Assembly (NCBI RefSeq): GCF_003725545.1
Contig: NZ_RJLN01000055.1
Span: 1 to 35,472 of the forward strand
DNA length: 35,472 nucleotides
Direction: 5' to 3'
From: Micromonospora solifontis
GTDB taxonomy: Bacteria; Actinomycetota; Actinomycetes; Mycobacteriales; Micromonosporaceae
The notes under the pieces are model-generated. The model was given only the letters and a program-made list of their open reading frames with translations. It did no database searches and was not told the DNA's origin. The translations under genes were made by a program, and so were the position numbers. Within the stretch, counting starts at the first letter, position 1; each line of letters begins with the position of its first letter. Shown piece after piece: positions 1 through 8,940 of this stretch.

Positions 1-31
1 CCGACGGTCAGCGTACGGAGCCACGCAGGCG

Positions 32-67
32 TCCGGCCCCCTGCCACCTCGGTGGCAGGGGGCCGGA
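32..67 (-). terminator. Hairpin terminator after pulA
   Basis: A 17-bp perfect inverted repeat with a two-base centre (arms 32-48 and 51-67) lies just past the pullulanase stop codon. Its size and place fit an intrinsic, U-tract-poor actinobacterial terminator. The first 31 bases of the window hold no recognisable gene. Confidence 0.8.
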
Positions 68-83
68 TCGTGGTCGGGGCGGG

Positions 84-3000
84 TCAGCTCTGCACGAAGA
101 CCGCCACACTGCGGGCCGGCACCGTGAACGTGCCGCTCGTCCGGTCGAAGGACGCCGTCCGCAGCGCCGCGTCGGCGGAGTTCCGCAGCACCGGGTGCAG
201 GTCGACGTTCGCGCCGCGCAGGCCGGTCACCGTCTGCTCCGCCGCCTCCGGGGTGGCGTTGAAGACCACGGTCACCGACTTCCACTTCCCGCCCAGTCCC
301 CGGGCGTCCAGGGTCATGGTGAGCACACCCGGGGTCTCCTGCTTCCCCGAGAGCGGGAAGGCCACCCGCTGCTGCACCTGGTCGGCGGTGGTCAGCCCGA
401 ACACCGGCGAGGACCGCCGGATCCGCAGCAGCTCCGCGTACCGGGCGTCGGCCAGGTCGACCGCCGCGCAGTCCGGCACCAGCTTCGGGTCGGCCAGCAG
501 CGGCTTGGCGTACGCCCACTTGCTCTCGTTGTCCGCCGCCGGCGGGAGACCGACGCCGAACCCGTTGCCCTGGGCGCAGTCCCAGCGGATCTGGTTGAAC
601 CAGTCACCGGAGTTGAACGAGTTGCGGTCCAGCGACTTCGACCGCAGCCGCTCCGAGCCGGCGGTCACGAAGCCGGTGCCCTGCCCGAGGGCGGTGGTCG
701 ACAACGCGAGCACCTGCATCCGGGCCCGGTCCTGCGCCGACGTGCTCTGCGGCAGCTTGTACGCCAACGCGTCGTAGAGGATCTCGTTGTCGTGCGCGTC
801 GACGTAGGTGACCGCCTCGCCCGGCGCGGCGGTGTAGCCGGCCGGCGCGCCGTTGTAGTCGACCTGGTCGCCGGTGACGACCTCGCCCGATGAGCCGGTG
901 AACCGGTAGTCGCGCAGGTTGCCGGTCAGACCCACCTTGATCAGGTCCTGCTGGTGCAGCAGCCGGGCCTTTTGCTCGGCCGCCGAACCGTTGACGGCGT
1001 CGCCGTTCGGGTCGGTGTACAGCCCGGAGGCGAAGCCCTGCAGCCGGGGATTGTCGTCGAACGGGCCGCCGCCGCGGACCGCGTCGCGGAGCCGGTCGTT
1101 GAAGGTGCCGATCCCGGTGCCGGCCATGTTGGCCTGGGTGGCCTGTACGAACCGGGCGTCGTTGGCGACCTCGCCGAAGTTCCAGCCCTCGCCGTAGAGC
1201 AGGATCTTCTTCCCGTCCACCCCGTCGCGGGCGACGGTGAGCCGGTCCAGCGCGGCGCGCACGGCCAGGATGTTCGCCTTCGGGTGGTGCCCCATCAGGT
1301 CGAACCGGAAGCCGTCCACCTTGTACTGCTTGGCCCAGGTGACCAGGGAGTCCACCACGAGCTTGCCCATCATGGCGTGCTCCGGAGCGGTGTTGGCGCA
1401 GCAGGTCGAGTTCGCGACCGTGCCGTCCTCCAGCAGCCGCTGGTAGTAACCGGGCACCACCTGGTCCAGCACCGACTTCGGGTCGACGCCGGCGGCTGAG
1501 GTGTGGTTGTAGACCACGTCCATGACCACCCGCAGGCCGGCCTGGTTGATCCCGGCGACCATCTGCCGGAACTCGGTGGTCCGCTTCGCCCCGGCCGGGT
1601 CGACGGCGTAGCCGCCCTCCGGCACGGTGTAGTGCAGCGGGTCGTAGCCCCAGTTGTAACCGTCCTTGTCGGCCACCGCCGCGACGCACTTCTGCTGCTG
1701 GTCCGACGCGCGCGGCAGCGCGGCCAGGTCGCAGGCCGGCTGGGCCTGGTCGGCCCGCTTCTCGGGGATGGTGGCGAAGTCGAACGCCGGGAGCAGGTGC
1801 AGGTAGTTGACCCCGGCGTCGCCGAGCGCCTTCAGGTGCTTCATCCCGGCGGTGCCCGGGTCGGTGAAGGCGAGGTACGTGCCGCGCCGCTCGGCCGGGA
1901 CGGTGCTGTCGGCGATGGAGAAGTCGCGGACCGACAGCTCCTGGATCTGCGCCTGCGACGACGGCACCGCGGCCGGCTTGCGCAGCCGTGCCCAGCCGGC
2001 CGGCGCCAGGGCCGGGTCGTTCAGGTCGACGATCTGACTGTGCGTCGAATCGGGCGCGAGCGCCACCGAGTACGGGTCGGTCACCGAGGCGGTGACCATC
2101 TTCTGCACCGCCGGCTGCCAGGCCTCGACCCGGTAGCGGTAGTACTTGCCGGTCCACGACCGGGTGCCCCGCACCGACCACACGCCGGTGCGGTCGTCCC
2201 GGCTCATCGACACCGTCTTCGGCTCGGCCGTGGGCGAGTCGAAGAGCTGGAGCGACACCGTGCGGGCGGTCGGCGCCCAGACCGCCAGGGTGGGCACCCC
2301 GCCGGCGAACGTCGGGCCCAGCCGGGCCGAGGTGGCGGCCGGGTAGACGTCGTCGAGCACGCCCGGGAGCTGCACCCCGGTCGCGCCGAGCAGGTGCCCC
2401 TCGGCGTCCCGCTCGGTGACCACGAGCTGGCCGCGCAGCGCCGCCGGCACCTTGGCCAGGTCGGCCCGGTCCAGGCGGAAGGCCTGGTAGGCCCAGAGCT
2501 GCGGGTACGCCTGCCGCTGGGCCTCGGTGAGCCCGTCGCGCTGCGCCCGCAGCGGCAGCGTGGTGTACGTCCCGGCCAGCTCCCCGTCGGCGATGCTCAG
2601 TCCGCCGGTCGGGGCGGCGACCAGGTCGTACCGCTTGCCGTCGGTGGGCCCGGTCTGCCAGGCGACGGTGGACCGGTCGATCCACTGCGCCTTCTGCTTG
2701 GTGATGTCGAGGTCCTTGGCGACGCCGGAGGTGGTGGCCGGCAGCAGCCGGCCCTTGACCCCGGCCAGCAGCCAGATCTCGTGCCCGACGGCGGTGAGGT
2801 CGAGCCGCTGGTCGTCGGGCTGGTCCTTGGTGTCGCCGTTGTGCACGATGTAGCTCAGCCCGGTGGCGCCGGCGGCCAGGGGCACCCGGAACACCGCCCC
2901 GTACGAGTCGACCTTCTCCGGCTTGAGCGGGCTGCCCCAGTCGGTGGGGTTGGCCGCGCCGTCCCACAGGTGCAGGCCCCAGCCGGCGTAGTCGCCGTCC

Positions 3001-5582
3001 GCCTTGCGCCAGTGGATGACCGCCGTGCTCTGGTCCACCGGCGGGTCGGGCTCGCCGGTGGCGGCCTGCCGCGTCGGGTAGAGGGTCGGGTCGCCCTGCT
3101 TGACCCAGACCTCACCGGTCTGCGTCACGTCGATCGTGCGGTCGTTCGCGACGTCCTTGGTCCCGTCCTTGTCGACCACGAGGAAGCCGACGGACCTGGC
3201 GCCCGGCTTCAGCTTGACCCAGGCGAACCGGCCGAAGGAGTCCTCCCCCGCGAACGGCTGCCCTTTGGGCCAGTCGGTCTGGTACGCCGGGTCGATGTCG
3301 CCCCAGGTGTAGAGCCCCCAGTCGGCGTACCCGCCGGCCGGGCGCTGGTAGTGCACGATCGCCCAGTCCCGCGACGCGCTCTGCGCCGGGGTGCCGACGG
3401 TGCCGGTGGACCGGGCGGAGGCGATCCGGCCCTTGCCGTCCCGGACGACCGCCTTGTACTCCACCTTCGTGCCGCCGGCCAGTCCGGTCAGGTCGTGGTG
3501 GACGGTGTACGGGGCCTGGTGCGCGGTGCCCAGCAGCGTCCACTTGCCGCCGGGGACCCGGGCGGCGAAGGTGACGGTGGCGAGGGGGTCACCGGTGACC
3601 TGCGCGGTGACGGCGGCCTTGGTGGGGACGGGGGCGTCGCCCGGCTCGGTGATGGTGACCTTCGGGGCGGCGGCGGCCTGCGGGATCGCCCGGTCGGCCT
3701 TGAGGACCACGGCGGACATCGCCGGCACGGTCAGCGACAGCTTGCCGTCGGCGCCGGCGGCCGTGCTGGCCGCGCCGCCGTAGATGCCGGTGAAGGTGGC
3801 GCCGGCCGACCAGGTGTCCACGGGGACAGTCTGCGCGGTGGCCGCGTTGTTCACCGCGACGACGTACTCGGTGCGGTCCTGCGGAAGGATCCGGGAGAAG
3901 GCGAAGACGCCGGGACCGTCGGCCGCGTACCGGGTGACCTGGATGCCGTCGCGCAGCGCCGGGTGGTCCTGCCGCAGTCGGCCCAGCTCGGCGATGGTGC
4001 GGTAGAGCGGGTGGCTCGTGTCGTACTGGTCGCTGGCGTGGGTGCGGGTGGTGCCGATCAGGTCGTCGTCCAGGTAGTCCGCCGTCTTGGAGGCGAACAT
4101 GTCCTGCCGGGCGTCCTTGTCGCCGCCGGGTCCGGTGAAGCCCTGCTCGTCGCCGGAGTAGACGACCGGCTGGCCGCGGGTGAGGAACATCAGCTGGTGG
4201 GCGAGCTGGTCCCGGCGCAGTTGGCTGGCGTCGTCCCCGCCGGTCGCCGCGATGAACGAGCCGATCCGGCCCATGTCGTGGTTGCCGAGGAAGGTGGTGA
4301 GCCGGTTGGCGTCGGTGTTCCGGGCCGAGTACAGGTCGTCCCTGGCGTACACGTCGGCGAGCGCCTTGGCCGAGCCGTCCGCGGCGGTGTAGCCGCGGGC
4401 GGCTTCCTGGAACGAGAAGTCGAGGGTGGCTGGCAGCCCGCCGCGCCGCACGTACGTCGACTCGATCTCCTGGTCGGCGCTGTAGACCTCGCCGAACATG
4501 AAGAAGTCCGGCTTGCCGGCCTTGGCCGCGGCGGCGTTGATGCCCCGGGTGAACTGCGGCCAGAAGTCGAGGTTGGCGTGCTTGACGGTGTCCAGCCGGA
4601 AGCCGTCGACGCCGGCCTTGCCGATCCACTGCCCGTAGATGTCGGTCATGCCGCGGACCACCTCGGGCCGCTCGGTCCAGAGGTCGTCGAGGCCGTAGAA
4701 GTCGCCGTACTCGCTGTTCTCGCCGGCGAAGGTGGAGTCACCGCGGTTGTGGTACATGGTCGGGTCGTTCAGCCACGCCGGGACCTTCACCTTGGCGTCC
4801 GCCGCGTTGGCGAAGACCGGGGTGTACGGGAACGACTCGGTGTTGACCTGCGGGAAGTCGCGGGTGCCGTCGGCGTAGTTGCGGTCCTCGAAGGCCCGGC
4901 CCTGCGCGTCCCGGTACGGCGTGGTCTTCTTGTCGACGTAGCCGTACTTGTCCTCGGCGTACCGGATGACGTCCGCGGTGTGGTTGACGATGATGTCGAG
5001 GTAGACCTTGATGCCCCGCCGGTGGGCGAGGTCGACCAGCTTCTTCAGCTCCGCGTTGGTGCCGAAGTGCGGGTCGACCTGGGTGAAGTCGGTGATCCAG
5101 TACCCGTGGTAGCCGGCGGAGACGTCCGCGCCGGTGCCCTGCACGGGCCGGTTCTTGAAGATCGGGGCCAGCCAGATGGCCGTGGTGCCGAGGCCCTGGA
5201 TGTAGTCCAGCTTGTCGATGAGGCCCTTCAGGTCGCCGCCGTGGTAGAAGCCCTTGTCCGCCGGATCCAGGCCGGTGGTGAGCCGGCCGCCGGTCAGGCC
5301 GCCGGTGTCGTTGCGCTTGTCGCCGTTGGCGAAGCGGTCCGGCAGCACGAAGTAGAACTGTTCGGCCCGGGCGCTGTTGCTGCCGGCCTTGAGCAACGTC
5401 TCGGCGGACGGCTCCCGGCCCCACTGCGGGGCGCCCGCGGCCGCGAGCACGTCGGGGGCGGCGGAGCGGTCGGCGGCGTCGGCGCCCAGCTGGTGGATGG
5501 CCACCGGTACGCCGACGAGGGTGAGCACGAGCGAGGAGACCAAGGCGAGCAGCGCCTTGGAGGATATCGGCGGGGGTTTCAT
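84..5582 (-). CDS. pulA: Secreted bifunctional alpha-amylase / pullulanase-type alpha-1,6-glucosidase
   Basis: A giant (1832 aa) extracellular enzyme expected to cut alpha-1,4 and alpha-1,6 bonds of starch and pullulan. An N-terminal hydrophobic segment (about residues 9-30) is a signal peptide or anchor. A first GH13 catalytic domain follows, with DIIVNHT, GFRLDTVKH (Asp about 331), FGEVYS (Glu about 366) and NHDMGR (Asp about 436). Two CBM41-like starch-binding repeats come next (HYQRPAGGYADWGLYTW and HWRKADGDYAGWGLHLW), then a CBM48-like segment. A second, pullulanase-type GH13 domain carries YNWGYDP, DVVYNHT, GFRFDLMGHH (Asp about 1428), YGEGWNFGE (Glu about 1465) and DAHDNE (Asp about 1599). 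Both triads look intact. The ATG is preceded by AGAAAGG. Such amylase-pullulanase fusions are known in actinobacteria. A promoter with a TTGCA inverted repeat lies upstream, so maltose/glucose control by a LacI-family regulator is likely but inferred. Confidence 0.95.
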   Translation of the reverse strand: MKPPPISSKALLALVSSLVLTLVGVPVAIHQLGADAADRSAAPDVLAAAGAPQWGREPSAETLLKAGSNSARAEQFYFVLPDRFANGDKRNDTGGLTGGRLTTGLDPADKGFYHGGDLKGLIDKLDYIQGLGTTAIWLAPIFKNRPVQGTGADVSAGYHGYWITDFTQVDPHFGTNAELKKLVDLAHRRGIKVYLDIIVNHTADVIRYAEDKYGYVDKKTTPYRDAQGRAFEDRNYADGTRDFPQVNTESFPYTPVFANAADAKVKVPAWLNDPTMYHNRGDSTFAGENSEYGDFYGLDDLWTERPEVVRGMTDIYGQWIGKAGVDGFRLDTVKHANLDFWPQFTRGINAAAAKAGKPDFFMFGEVYSADQEIESTYVRRGGLPATLDFSFQEAARGYTAADGSAKALADVYARDDLYSARNTDANRLTTFLGNHDMGRIGSFIAATGGDDASQLRRDQLAHQLMFLTRGQPVVYSGDEQGFTGPGGDKDARQDMFASKTADYLDDDLIGTTRTHASDQYDTSHPLYRTIAELGRLRQDHPALRDGIQVTRYAADGPGVFAFSRILPQDRTEYVVAVNNAATAQTVPVDTWSAGATFTGIYGGAASTAAGADGKLSLTVPAMSAVVLKADRAIPQAAAAPKVTITEPGDAPVPTKAAVTAQVTGDPLATVTFAARVPGGKWTLLGTAHQAPYTVHHDLTGLAGGTKVEYKAVVRDGKGRIASARSTGTVGTPAQSASRDWAIVHYQRPAGGYADWGLYTWGDIDPAYQTDWPKGQPFAGEDSFGRFAWVKLKPGARSVGFLVVDKDGTKDVANDRTIDVTQTGEVWVKQGDPTLYPTRQAATGEPDPPVDQSTAVIHWRKADGDYAGWGLHLWDGAANPTDWGSPLKPEKVDSYGAVFRVPLAAGATGLSYIVHNGDTKDQPDDQRLDLTAVGHEIWLLAGVKGRLLPATTSGVAKDLDITKQKAQWIDRSTVAWQTGPTDGKRYDLVAAPTGGLSIADGELAGTYTTLPLRAQRDGLTEAQRQAYPQLWAYQAFRLDRADLAKVPAALRGQLVVTERDAEGHLLGATGVQLPGVLDDVYPAATSARLGPTFAGGVPTLAVWAPTARTVSLQLFDSPTAEPKTVSMSRDDRTGVWSVRGTRSWTGKYYRYRVEAWQPAVQKMVTASVTDPYSVALAPDSTHSQIVDLNDPALAPAGWARLRKPAAVPSSQAQIQELSVRDFSIADSTVPAERRGTYLAFTDPGTAGMKHLKALGDAGVNYLHLLPAFDFATIPEKRADQAQPACDLAALPRASDQQQKCVAAVADKDGYNWGYDPLHYTVPEGGYAVDPAGAKRTTEFRQMVAGINQAGLRVVMDVVYNHTSAAGVDPKSVLDQVVPGYYQRLLEDGTVANSTCCANTAPEHAMMGKLVVDSLVTWAKQYKVDGFRFDLMGHHPKANILAVRAALDRLTVARDGVDGKKILLYGEGWNFGEVANDARFVQATQANMAGTGIGTFNDRLRDAVRGGGPFDDNPRLQGFASGLYTDPNGDAVNGSAAEQKARLLHQQDLIKVGLTGNLRDYRFTGSSGEVVTGDQVDYNGAPAGYTAAPGEAVTYVDAHDNEILYDALAYKLPQSTSAQDRARMQVLALSTTALGQGTGFVTAGSERLRSKSLDRNSFNSGDWFNQIRWDCAQGNGFGVGLPPAADNESKWAYAKPLLADPKLVPDCAAVDLADARYAELLRIRRSSPVFGLTTADQVQQRVAFPLSGKQETPGVLTMTLDARGLGGKWKSVTVVFNATPEAAEQTVTGLRGANVDLHPVLRNSADAALRTASFDRTSGTFTVPARSVAVFVQS

Positions 5583-5615
5583 CGACGGCCTTTCTCTGGT
5601 CGCTGATTCGCCCGC

Positions 5616-5644
5616 ACGCTAGCCCTTGCCGAAACATTCTGCAA
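5616..5644 (-). promoter_or_regulatory. pulA promoter
   Basis: Reading the minus strand, TTGCAG (5644-5639), a 17-bp spacer and TAGCGT (5621-5616) form a good sigma-70/HrdB-type promoter. It would start transcription about 27 bases before the pulA ATG. Confidence 0.6.
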
Positions 5645-5653
5645 TGCCTTGCA
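5640..5653. promoter_or_regulatory. Inverted repeat TGCAA-N4-TTGCA at the pulA -35 box
   Basis: TGCAATGCCTTGCA is an inverted repeat overlapping the pulA -35 hexamer. Further TTGC/GCAA words lie around it: CTTGCCGAAAC near 5625-5635 and CTTGCGAAAC near 5679-5688. TTGCA-rich operators are known for LacI-family MalR-type regulators of actinobacterial amylase genes, so this is a plausible repressor site. No regulator gene is in the window. Confidence 0.45.
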
Positions 5654-5743
5654 AACCAAGTCGCAACAAAGCAGCTGTCTTGCGAAACGTGGCAGGGTCG
5701 GCCGGCCCACCCCGCCATCGCTCAGGGTGACGACCGCCGGGAT

Positions 5744-6424
5744 TCAGAGGCCCGAGCAGGCCGATCCGTCGACCGTGCAACCCGCCGGCCGGGTGGTGCC
5801 GGTGCCCTCGAAGTGGAACCGCAGCGTCACCGACGCCCCGGGCTGCACGTCGACTCCGCTGCGATAGGTGAGCACGCCGTCGGTGAAGTCGGCGGTGCCC
5901 TGCTCGGCACTTTCCACCCAGGACGTGACCAGGCGCCCACGGGAGAAGGTCACCCGCACCGTCCAACCTCGCGGCGAGGCCGCCGCGTTGACCATCCGCA
6001 CCTCACCGATGAAGCCCCCGTCGAAGGTGCTCACCACCGCGTACCGCCCCGTCACCGGCGACGCCGGGGGCGGCGGCGGGGACGCCGACGGAGGCGGAAG
6101 CGGGCGCCCGCTGCCGCCGATCGCGCCGGACGGGGTGCGCGTCGGTCGGCTGGGCAGCACGGTGGACCGGGGCGACAGCCCGGGCGCCGCCGGGGCGGCG
6201 GAGGTCGGCGCGGCACCCGACGTGGTGGCGGGCGGCGGCAGCCCCGGCAACGACATCGTCGGGTCGGGTGCCGGGACGTCGGCGTACGGTCTGCGGCCCC
6301 GGGCCGCGCCCAGCGCGATGACCAGCAGCACCACCATGACGATCACGCCGATCGAGACCACGATCCAGGGCGACGAGGCGATGGCCGCGCCGGGCGACCG
6401 GCGGACCCGACGCGTGCCGGACAT
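5744..6424 (-). CDS. Membrane-anchored protein with C-terminal CBM2-like domain
   Basis: Function unknown; the C-terminus looks like a cellulose-binding (CBM2-type) beta-sandwich. A short basic N-terminus is followed by one transmembrane helix (about residues 19-41, PWIVVSIGVIVMVVLLVIAL). A Pro/Ser/Ala/Thr-rich linker runs to about residue 125. A domain of about 100 residues follows, with GWTVRVTF, a late-strand VTLRFHFEG and the ending CTVDGSACSGL typical of CBM2 ends. No catalytic domain is present, so it may present a carbohydrate- or wall-binding module outside the cell. GGGGAGGATC directly precedes the ATG, a strong ribosome site. It is a diverged paralogue of the next gene upstream, with the same architecture. 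It lies before pulA, but pulA has its own promoter. Confidence 0.75.
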   Translation of the reverse strand: MSGTRRVRRSPGAAIASSPWIVVSIGVIVMVVLLVIALGAARGRRPYADVPAPDPTMSLPGLPPPATTSGAAPTSAAPAAPGLSPRSTVLPSRPTRTPSGAIGGSGRPLPPPSASPPPPPASPVTGRYAVVSTFDGGFIGEVRMVNAAASPRGWTVRVTFSRGRLVTSWVESAEQGTADFTDGVLTYRSGVDVQPGASVTLRFHFEGTGTTRPAGCTVDGSACSGL

Positions 6425-6505
6425 GATCCTCCCCTGTCGTCGTGCGGTGAGCGTAGCGATCGGGAGCAGTGCCGGAAAGTCACCGCCACCGCGGGCGCGG
6501 CGTGC

Positions 6506-7174
6506 TCAGCCGATGACGCAGTCCGCCCCGTTCACCGTGCACCGGCCCGGCCGGTCGCCGGTGCCGGTACGGGTGAACCGCATCGAGACCACGGCGGACC
6601 CGCCCGAAGGCAGCGGCCCGGCGCCGCGCAGCACGAACACGCCACTGCCCTGCGTGCTGACCGACACCCCGGACGCGGAGAACGCCTGGACGCTCTTCAC
6701 GTTGCCGGTGAAGAACAGCCGCACCTCCCAGCTCTCGCTCCGGGCCGAACCGTTGGTCACCGTCAACCGGGCCTCGAACCAGTCCCGCTCGACCGCGGTC
6801 GCCTGGTAACCCGCGGTCACCGTGCCGGTCCGCGGCTCGGCGGGCGTGGACACCGCGGGTGCCGCGACGCTGGCCGCCGCCGACCGGGTGGGGCGGGGTG
6901 AGCTGGCGGTCGGCGAGGGCGTGTCCTCGACCAGCGGCGCGGCGCTCGACGGCGCAGCGGAGCCTGTCGTCTCCACTCCGACGGCCGGCAGGTAGATCGG
7001 CGGGTCGAGGGTCGCCGGCACCGCACCGCTCTCCCTCGGACGCGCGGAGAACAGGGCGAAGACCAGCAGGCCGGCAAGCAGGCCGACGCCGAGCATCACC
7101 ACGATCCACGGCACCGAGGTCAGCATCCGCGGCGTCGACCGCGCCCCGGACGCCGGCTGCTGCCCGACGCTCAT
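6506..7174 (-). CDS. Membrane-anchored protein with C-terminal CBM2-like domain (paralogue)
   Basis: The protein has 222 aa and the same plan as its downstream neighbour: basic N-terminus, one transmembrane helix (VPWIVVMLGVGLLAGLLVFAL, about residues 21-41), a low-complexity Ser/Pro/Ala linker, and a C-terminal beta-rich domain. That domain carries WFEARLTVTNGS, SWEVRLFFTG and the ending CTVNGADCVIG. This fits a CBM2-like fold tethered to the outer membrane face. No enzyme motif is seen. I chose the ATG at 7174 because GAGGGGGG lies just before it and the hydrophobic helix follows soon after. A longer in-frame extension upstream lacks such support. The 80-bp gap to the next gene suggests co-transcription of the pair. 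Confidence 0.75.
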   Translation of the reverse strand: MSVGQQPASGARSTPRMLTSVPWIVVMLGVGLLAGLLVFALFSARPRESGAVPATLDPPIYLPAVGVETTGSAAPSSAAPLVEDTPSPTASSPRPTRSAAASVAAPAVSTPAEPRTGTVTAGYQATAVERDWFEARLTVTNGSARSESWEVRLFFTGNVKSVQAFSASGVSVSTQGSGVFVLRGAGPLPSGGSAVVSMRFTRTGTGDRPGRCTVNGADCVIG

Positions 7175-7439
7175 CAAGCCCCCCTCGCCGGCCCCGACGC
7201 GCCAGCGTAGCCATGGTCTGCGGGGATTCGCAGCGTGGCCGCCGCGTTCCGCCCGTCCGGCCGACCGGACGCGCGGAACGGACGACGCCGGCACGCCCCT
7301 CGGCCAGGTACGGCGCGACGCGCTCCTGGGGGCGGCCCCGGGGCGCCGACGGTCGCCTCCGTTCCGGTCGTGCCGCGCCTCGACGAACTGATAGCGTGCA
7401 CGCCGATCGATGACCACAGTGGCTTGTCGAAGTCGGCAG

Positions 7440-8051
7440 ATGGGGTGGCCAGTGGCTGAATGGCAGGGAACCGTTCGACGTGCGTCGGAGGACGACAGCG
7501 GGGTGGTGAGCCGGATCCTCGCCGAGGCGTTCATGCGCGATCCGGTGAGCACCTGGATCTTCCCCGAGTACGGGCACCGGGAGCAGGTCCACCCGGCGTT
7601 CTTCGCCCCGTTCGTCGCGCTCGCCCTCCGGGACGGCGAGGTCTATGTGGCCGGCGACGGCGTGGGAGCGACCCTGTGGCTGCCGGTCGACGGCGGGGAC
7701 GAGGCGGACGAGGCGGACGAGTTCGCGGGCCTCGAGGCCGCCATCGGGCCCGAGGCGAGCAAGCGGTTCGGCGTTCTCGACGAGCTGATGACCGCGAACC
7801 ACCCGGGCGAGCCGCACTGGTACCTGCCGTTCATCGCGGTGCGCCCCGAACACCACGGCACCGGCATCGGCACGGCGCTGCTGCGGCACAAGCTGGCGGT
7901 GCTCGACAGGGCCGGCTCGGCCGCCTACCTCGAAGCCAGCTCGCCACGCAACGCCGCCCTGTACGAACGGCTCGGCTTCCGGCGTCGGCCGACGACGCTC
8001 GACCTACCGGAGGGCCCCAGCCTCTACCCGATGTGGCGGGACGCGCTCTGA
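7440..8051 (+). CDS. GNAT-family N-acetyltransferase
   Basis: A predicted acetyl-CoA-dependent acetyltransferase; the substrate cannot be read from sequence. The fold is recognised by the N-terminal VRRASEDD beta strand/turn, the central FIAVRPEHHGTGIGTALLRHKL (motif A, acetyl-CoA pyrophosphate loop HGTGIG) and the C-terminal YLEASSPRNAALYERLGFRR (motif B). These are typical of small-molecule GNATs. The start is uncertain: ATG at 7410, ATG at 7440 and GTG at 7452 are all in frame. GGGGTGG before 7452 is the best ribosome site, and the conserved part begins just after it. It stands alone, convergent with the GPP34 gene, with a strong hairpin between them. Confidence 0.85.
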   Translation: MGWPVAEWQGTVRRASEDDSGVVSRILAEAFMRDPVSTWIFPEYGHREQVHPAFFAPFVALALRDGEVYVAGDGVGATLWLPVDGGDEADEADEFAGLEAAIGPEASKRFGVLDELMTANHPGEPHWYLPFIAVRPEHHGTGIGTALLRHKLAVLDRAGSAAYLEASSPRNAALYERLGFRRRPTTLDLPEGPSLYPMWRDAL

Positions 8052-8060
8052 TCCTCTCGT

Positions 8061-8087
8061 CGCCGCCCCGCCCGTGGCGGGGCGGCG
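8061..8087. terminator. Bidirectional hairpin between convergent genes
   Basis: A 12-bp perfect GC stem with a 3-base loop (8061-8072 / 8076-8087) lies between the converging GNAT and GPP34 genes. Confidence 0.7.
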
Positions 8088-8089
8088 GC

Positions 8090-8743
8090 TCAGCGGCGTA
8101 CCGCTGTGGTGGTGGCGTCGAGTGCGGCCACCACGGCGGCGAGCAGCACCTCCAGCGGCGGCGGCAGGAGCGCGCGGGACTCCCGCATCCGTGCCATCAC
8201 CTGGGCGTCGAAGACGGTCCCGCCCAGCCCCACCGCCTCCACGAAGGTGCCCAGCAGCAGCGTCCCGGCATCCACCCTGGCGTGCTGGAGCTGCATCATC
8301 ATGGCGGTCAACCGGACCCGGGCGGAGGCCGCCTGGTTCGGGTCCGTCGCCGGCCACCTGACCGCCCGGCCGAGCAGCCGTCCCTGCTCGCGGCGGAGGA
8401 CGCCGGCGGTGACCAGGCGGGTGCCCACCCGCTCGTTGATGTTGAGGTGCTCCCGTAGGTAGCGGATCCACAGCCGGATCGGGTGCACCCCTTCGCGGCG
8501 CATGATCTCGGTGATCAGCAGATCGGTCAGCGGCTCCTGCCACAGACGGTGGTCCACCGCGACGACTCCGCCGCCCTCGAGGGCGATTCTCCGGTCGAAA
8601 AGCAGCTCGGCGAGCGCCGCACCGGCCAGGGCGCAGTCCAGCCGGTCCACGGCGGCGTGCGGCTTGCCGGTGAACTCGTCGTGGCCGATCAGGAACAGCG
8701 CATCAGCGAGCCGGTGCGTGGATTGTGCGCCGTGGTAGGTCAT
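8090..8743 (-). CDS. GPP34 (GOLPH3/Vps74-like) family protein
   Basis: A 217-aa protein of the GPP34 family, whose eukaryotic members (GOLPH3/Vps74) bind phosphatidylinositol-4-phosphate on Golgi membranes. The role of the many actinobacterial copies is unknown. Recognisable features are the N-terminal LADALFLIGHDEFTGKPH, the helix ALAGAALAELLFDRRIAL followed by a short beta hairpin (GGGVVAVD), and the tail of hydrophobic helices ending in a CTTTAVRR-like basic end (ATTTAVRR). These match the usual bacterial GPP34 layout at normal length. The ATG is preceded by GAGGATGG. It is divergent from the permease gene, and both strands have good promoters in the shared spacer. Confidence 0.85.
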   Translation of the reverse strand: MTYHGAQSTHRLADALFLIGHDEFTGKPHAAVDRLDCALAGAALAELLFDRRIALEGGGVVAVDHRLWQEPLTDLLITEIMRREGVHPIRLWIRYLREHLNINERVGTRLVTAGVLRREQGRLLGRAVRWPATDPNQAASARVRLTAMMMQLQHARVDAGTLLLGTFVEAVGLGGTVFDAQVMARMRESRALLPPPLEVLLAAVVAALDATTTAVRR

Positions 8744-8782
8744 CGTCCATCCTCATGCGACGGCCGCGAACGTCGACACGGG

Positions 8783-8811
8783 ACGGTACGGCATGACCAC
8801 CGACAGCTCAA
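8783..8811 (-). promoter_or_regulatory. Promoter of the GPP34 gene
   Basis: On the minus strand TTGAGC (8811-8806), a 17-bp spacer and TACCGT (8788-8783) resemble a housekeeping promoter about 40 bases before the start codon. Confidence 0.5.
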
Positions 8812-8855
8812 TTCGCGTGTACCCGAAGTGTCCGCGAATGATGTCCGCAGTGGTC

Positions 8856-8884
8856 TTGTGACGATGCGTGATCCTCAATACCCT
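8856..8884 (+). promoter_or_regulatory. Promoter of the APC permease gene
   Basis: TTGTGA (8856-8861), a 17-bp spacer and TACCCT (8879-8884) predict a start near 8891, giving a leader of about 50 bases. Confidence 0.5.
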
Positions 8885-8940
8885 GCATCGGGTTGCTCCT
8901 CTTAGGACCACCCCAACCCCTCCTCGCTCCTGGAGAAGTC

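Noticed and set aside
1503..5606. A 1367-codon open frame on the plus strand opposite the pullulanase gene
   Set aside because: It is the antisense shadow of pulA in high-GC DNA: Val/Gly/Arg-rich, no domain motifs and no ribosome site.
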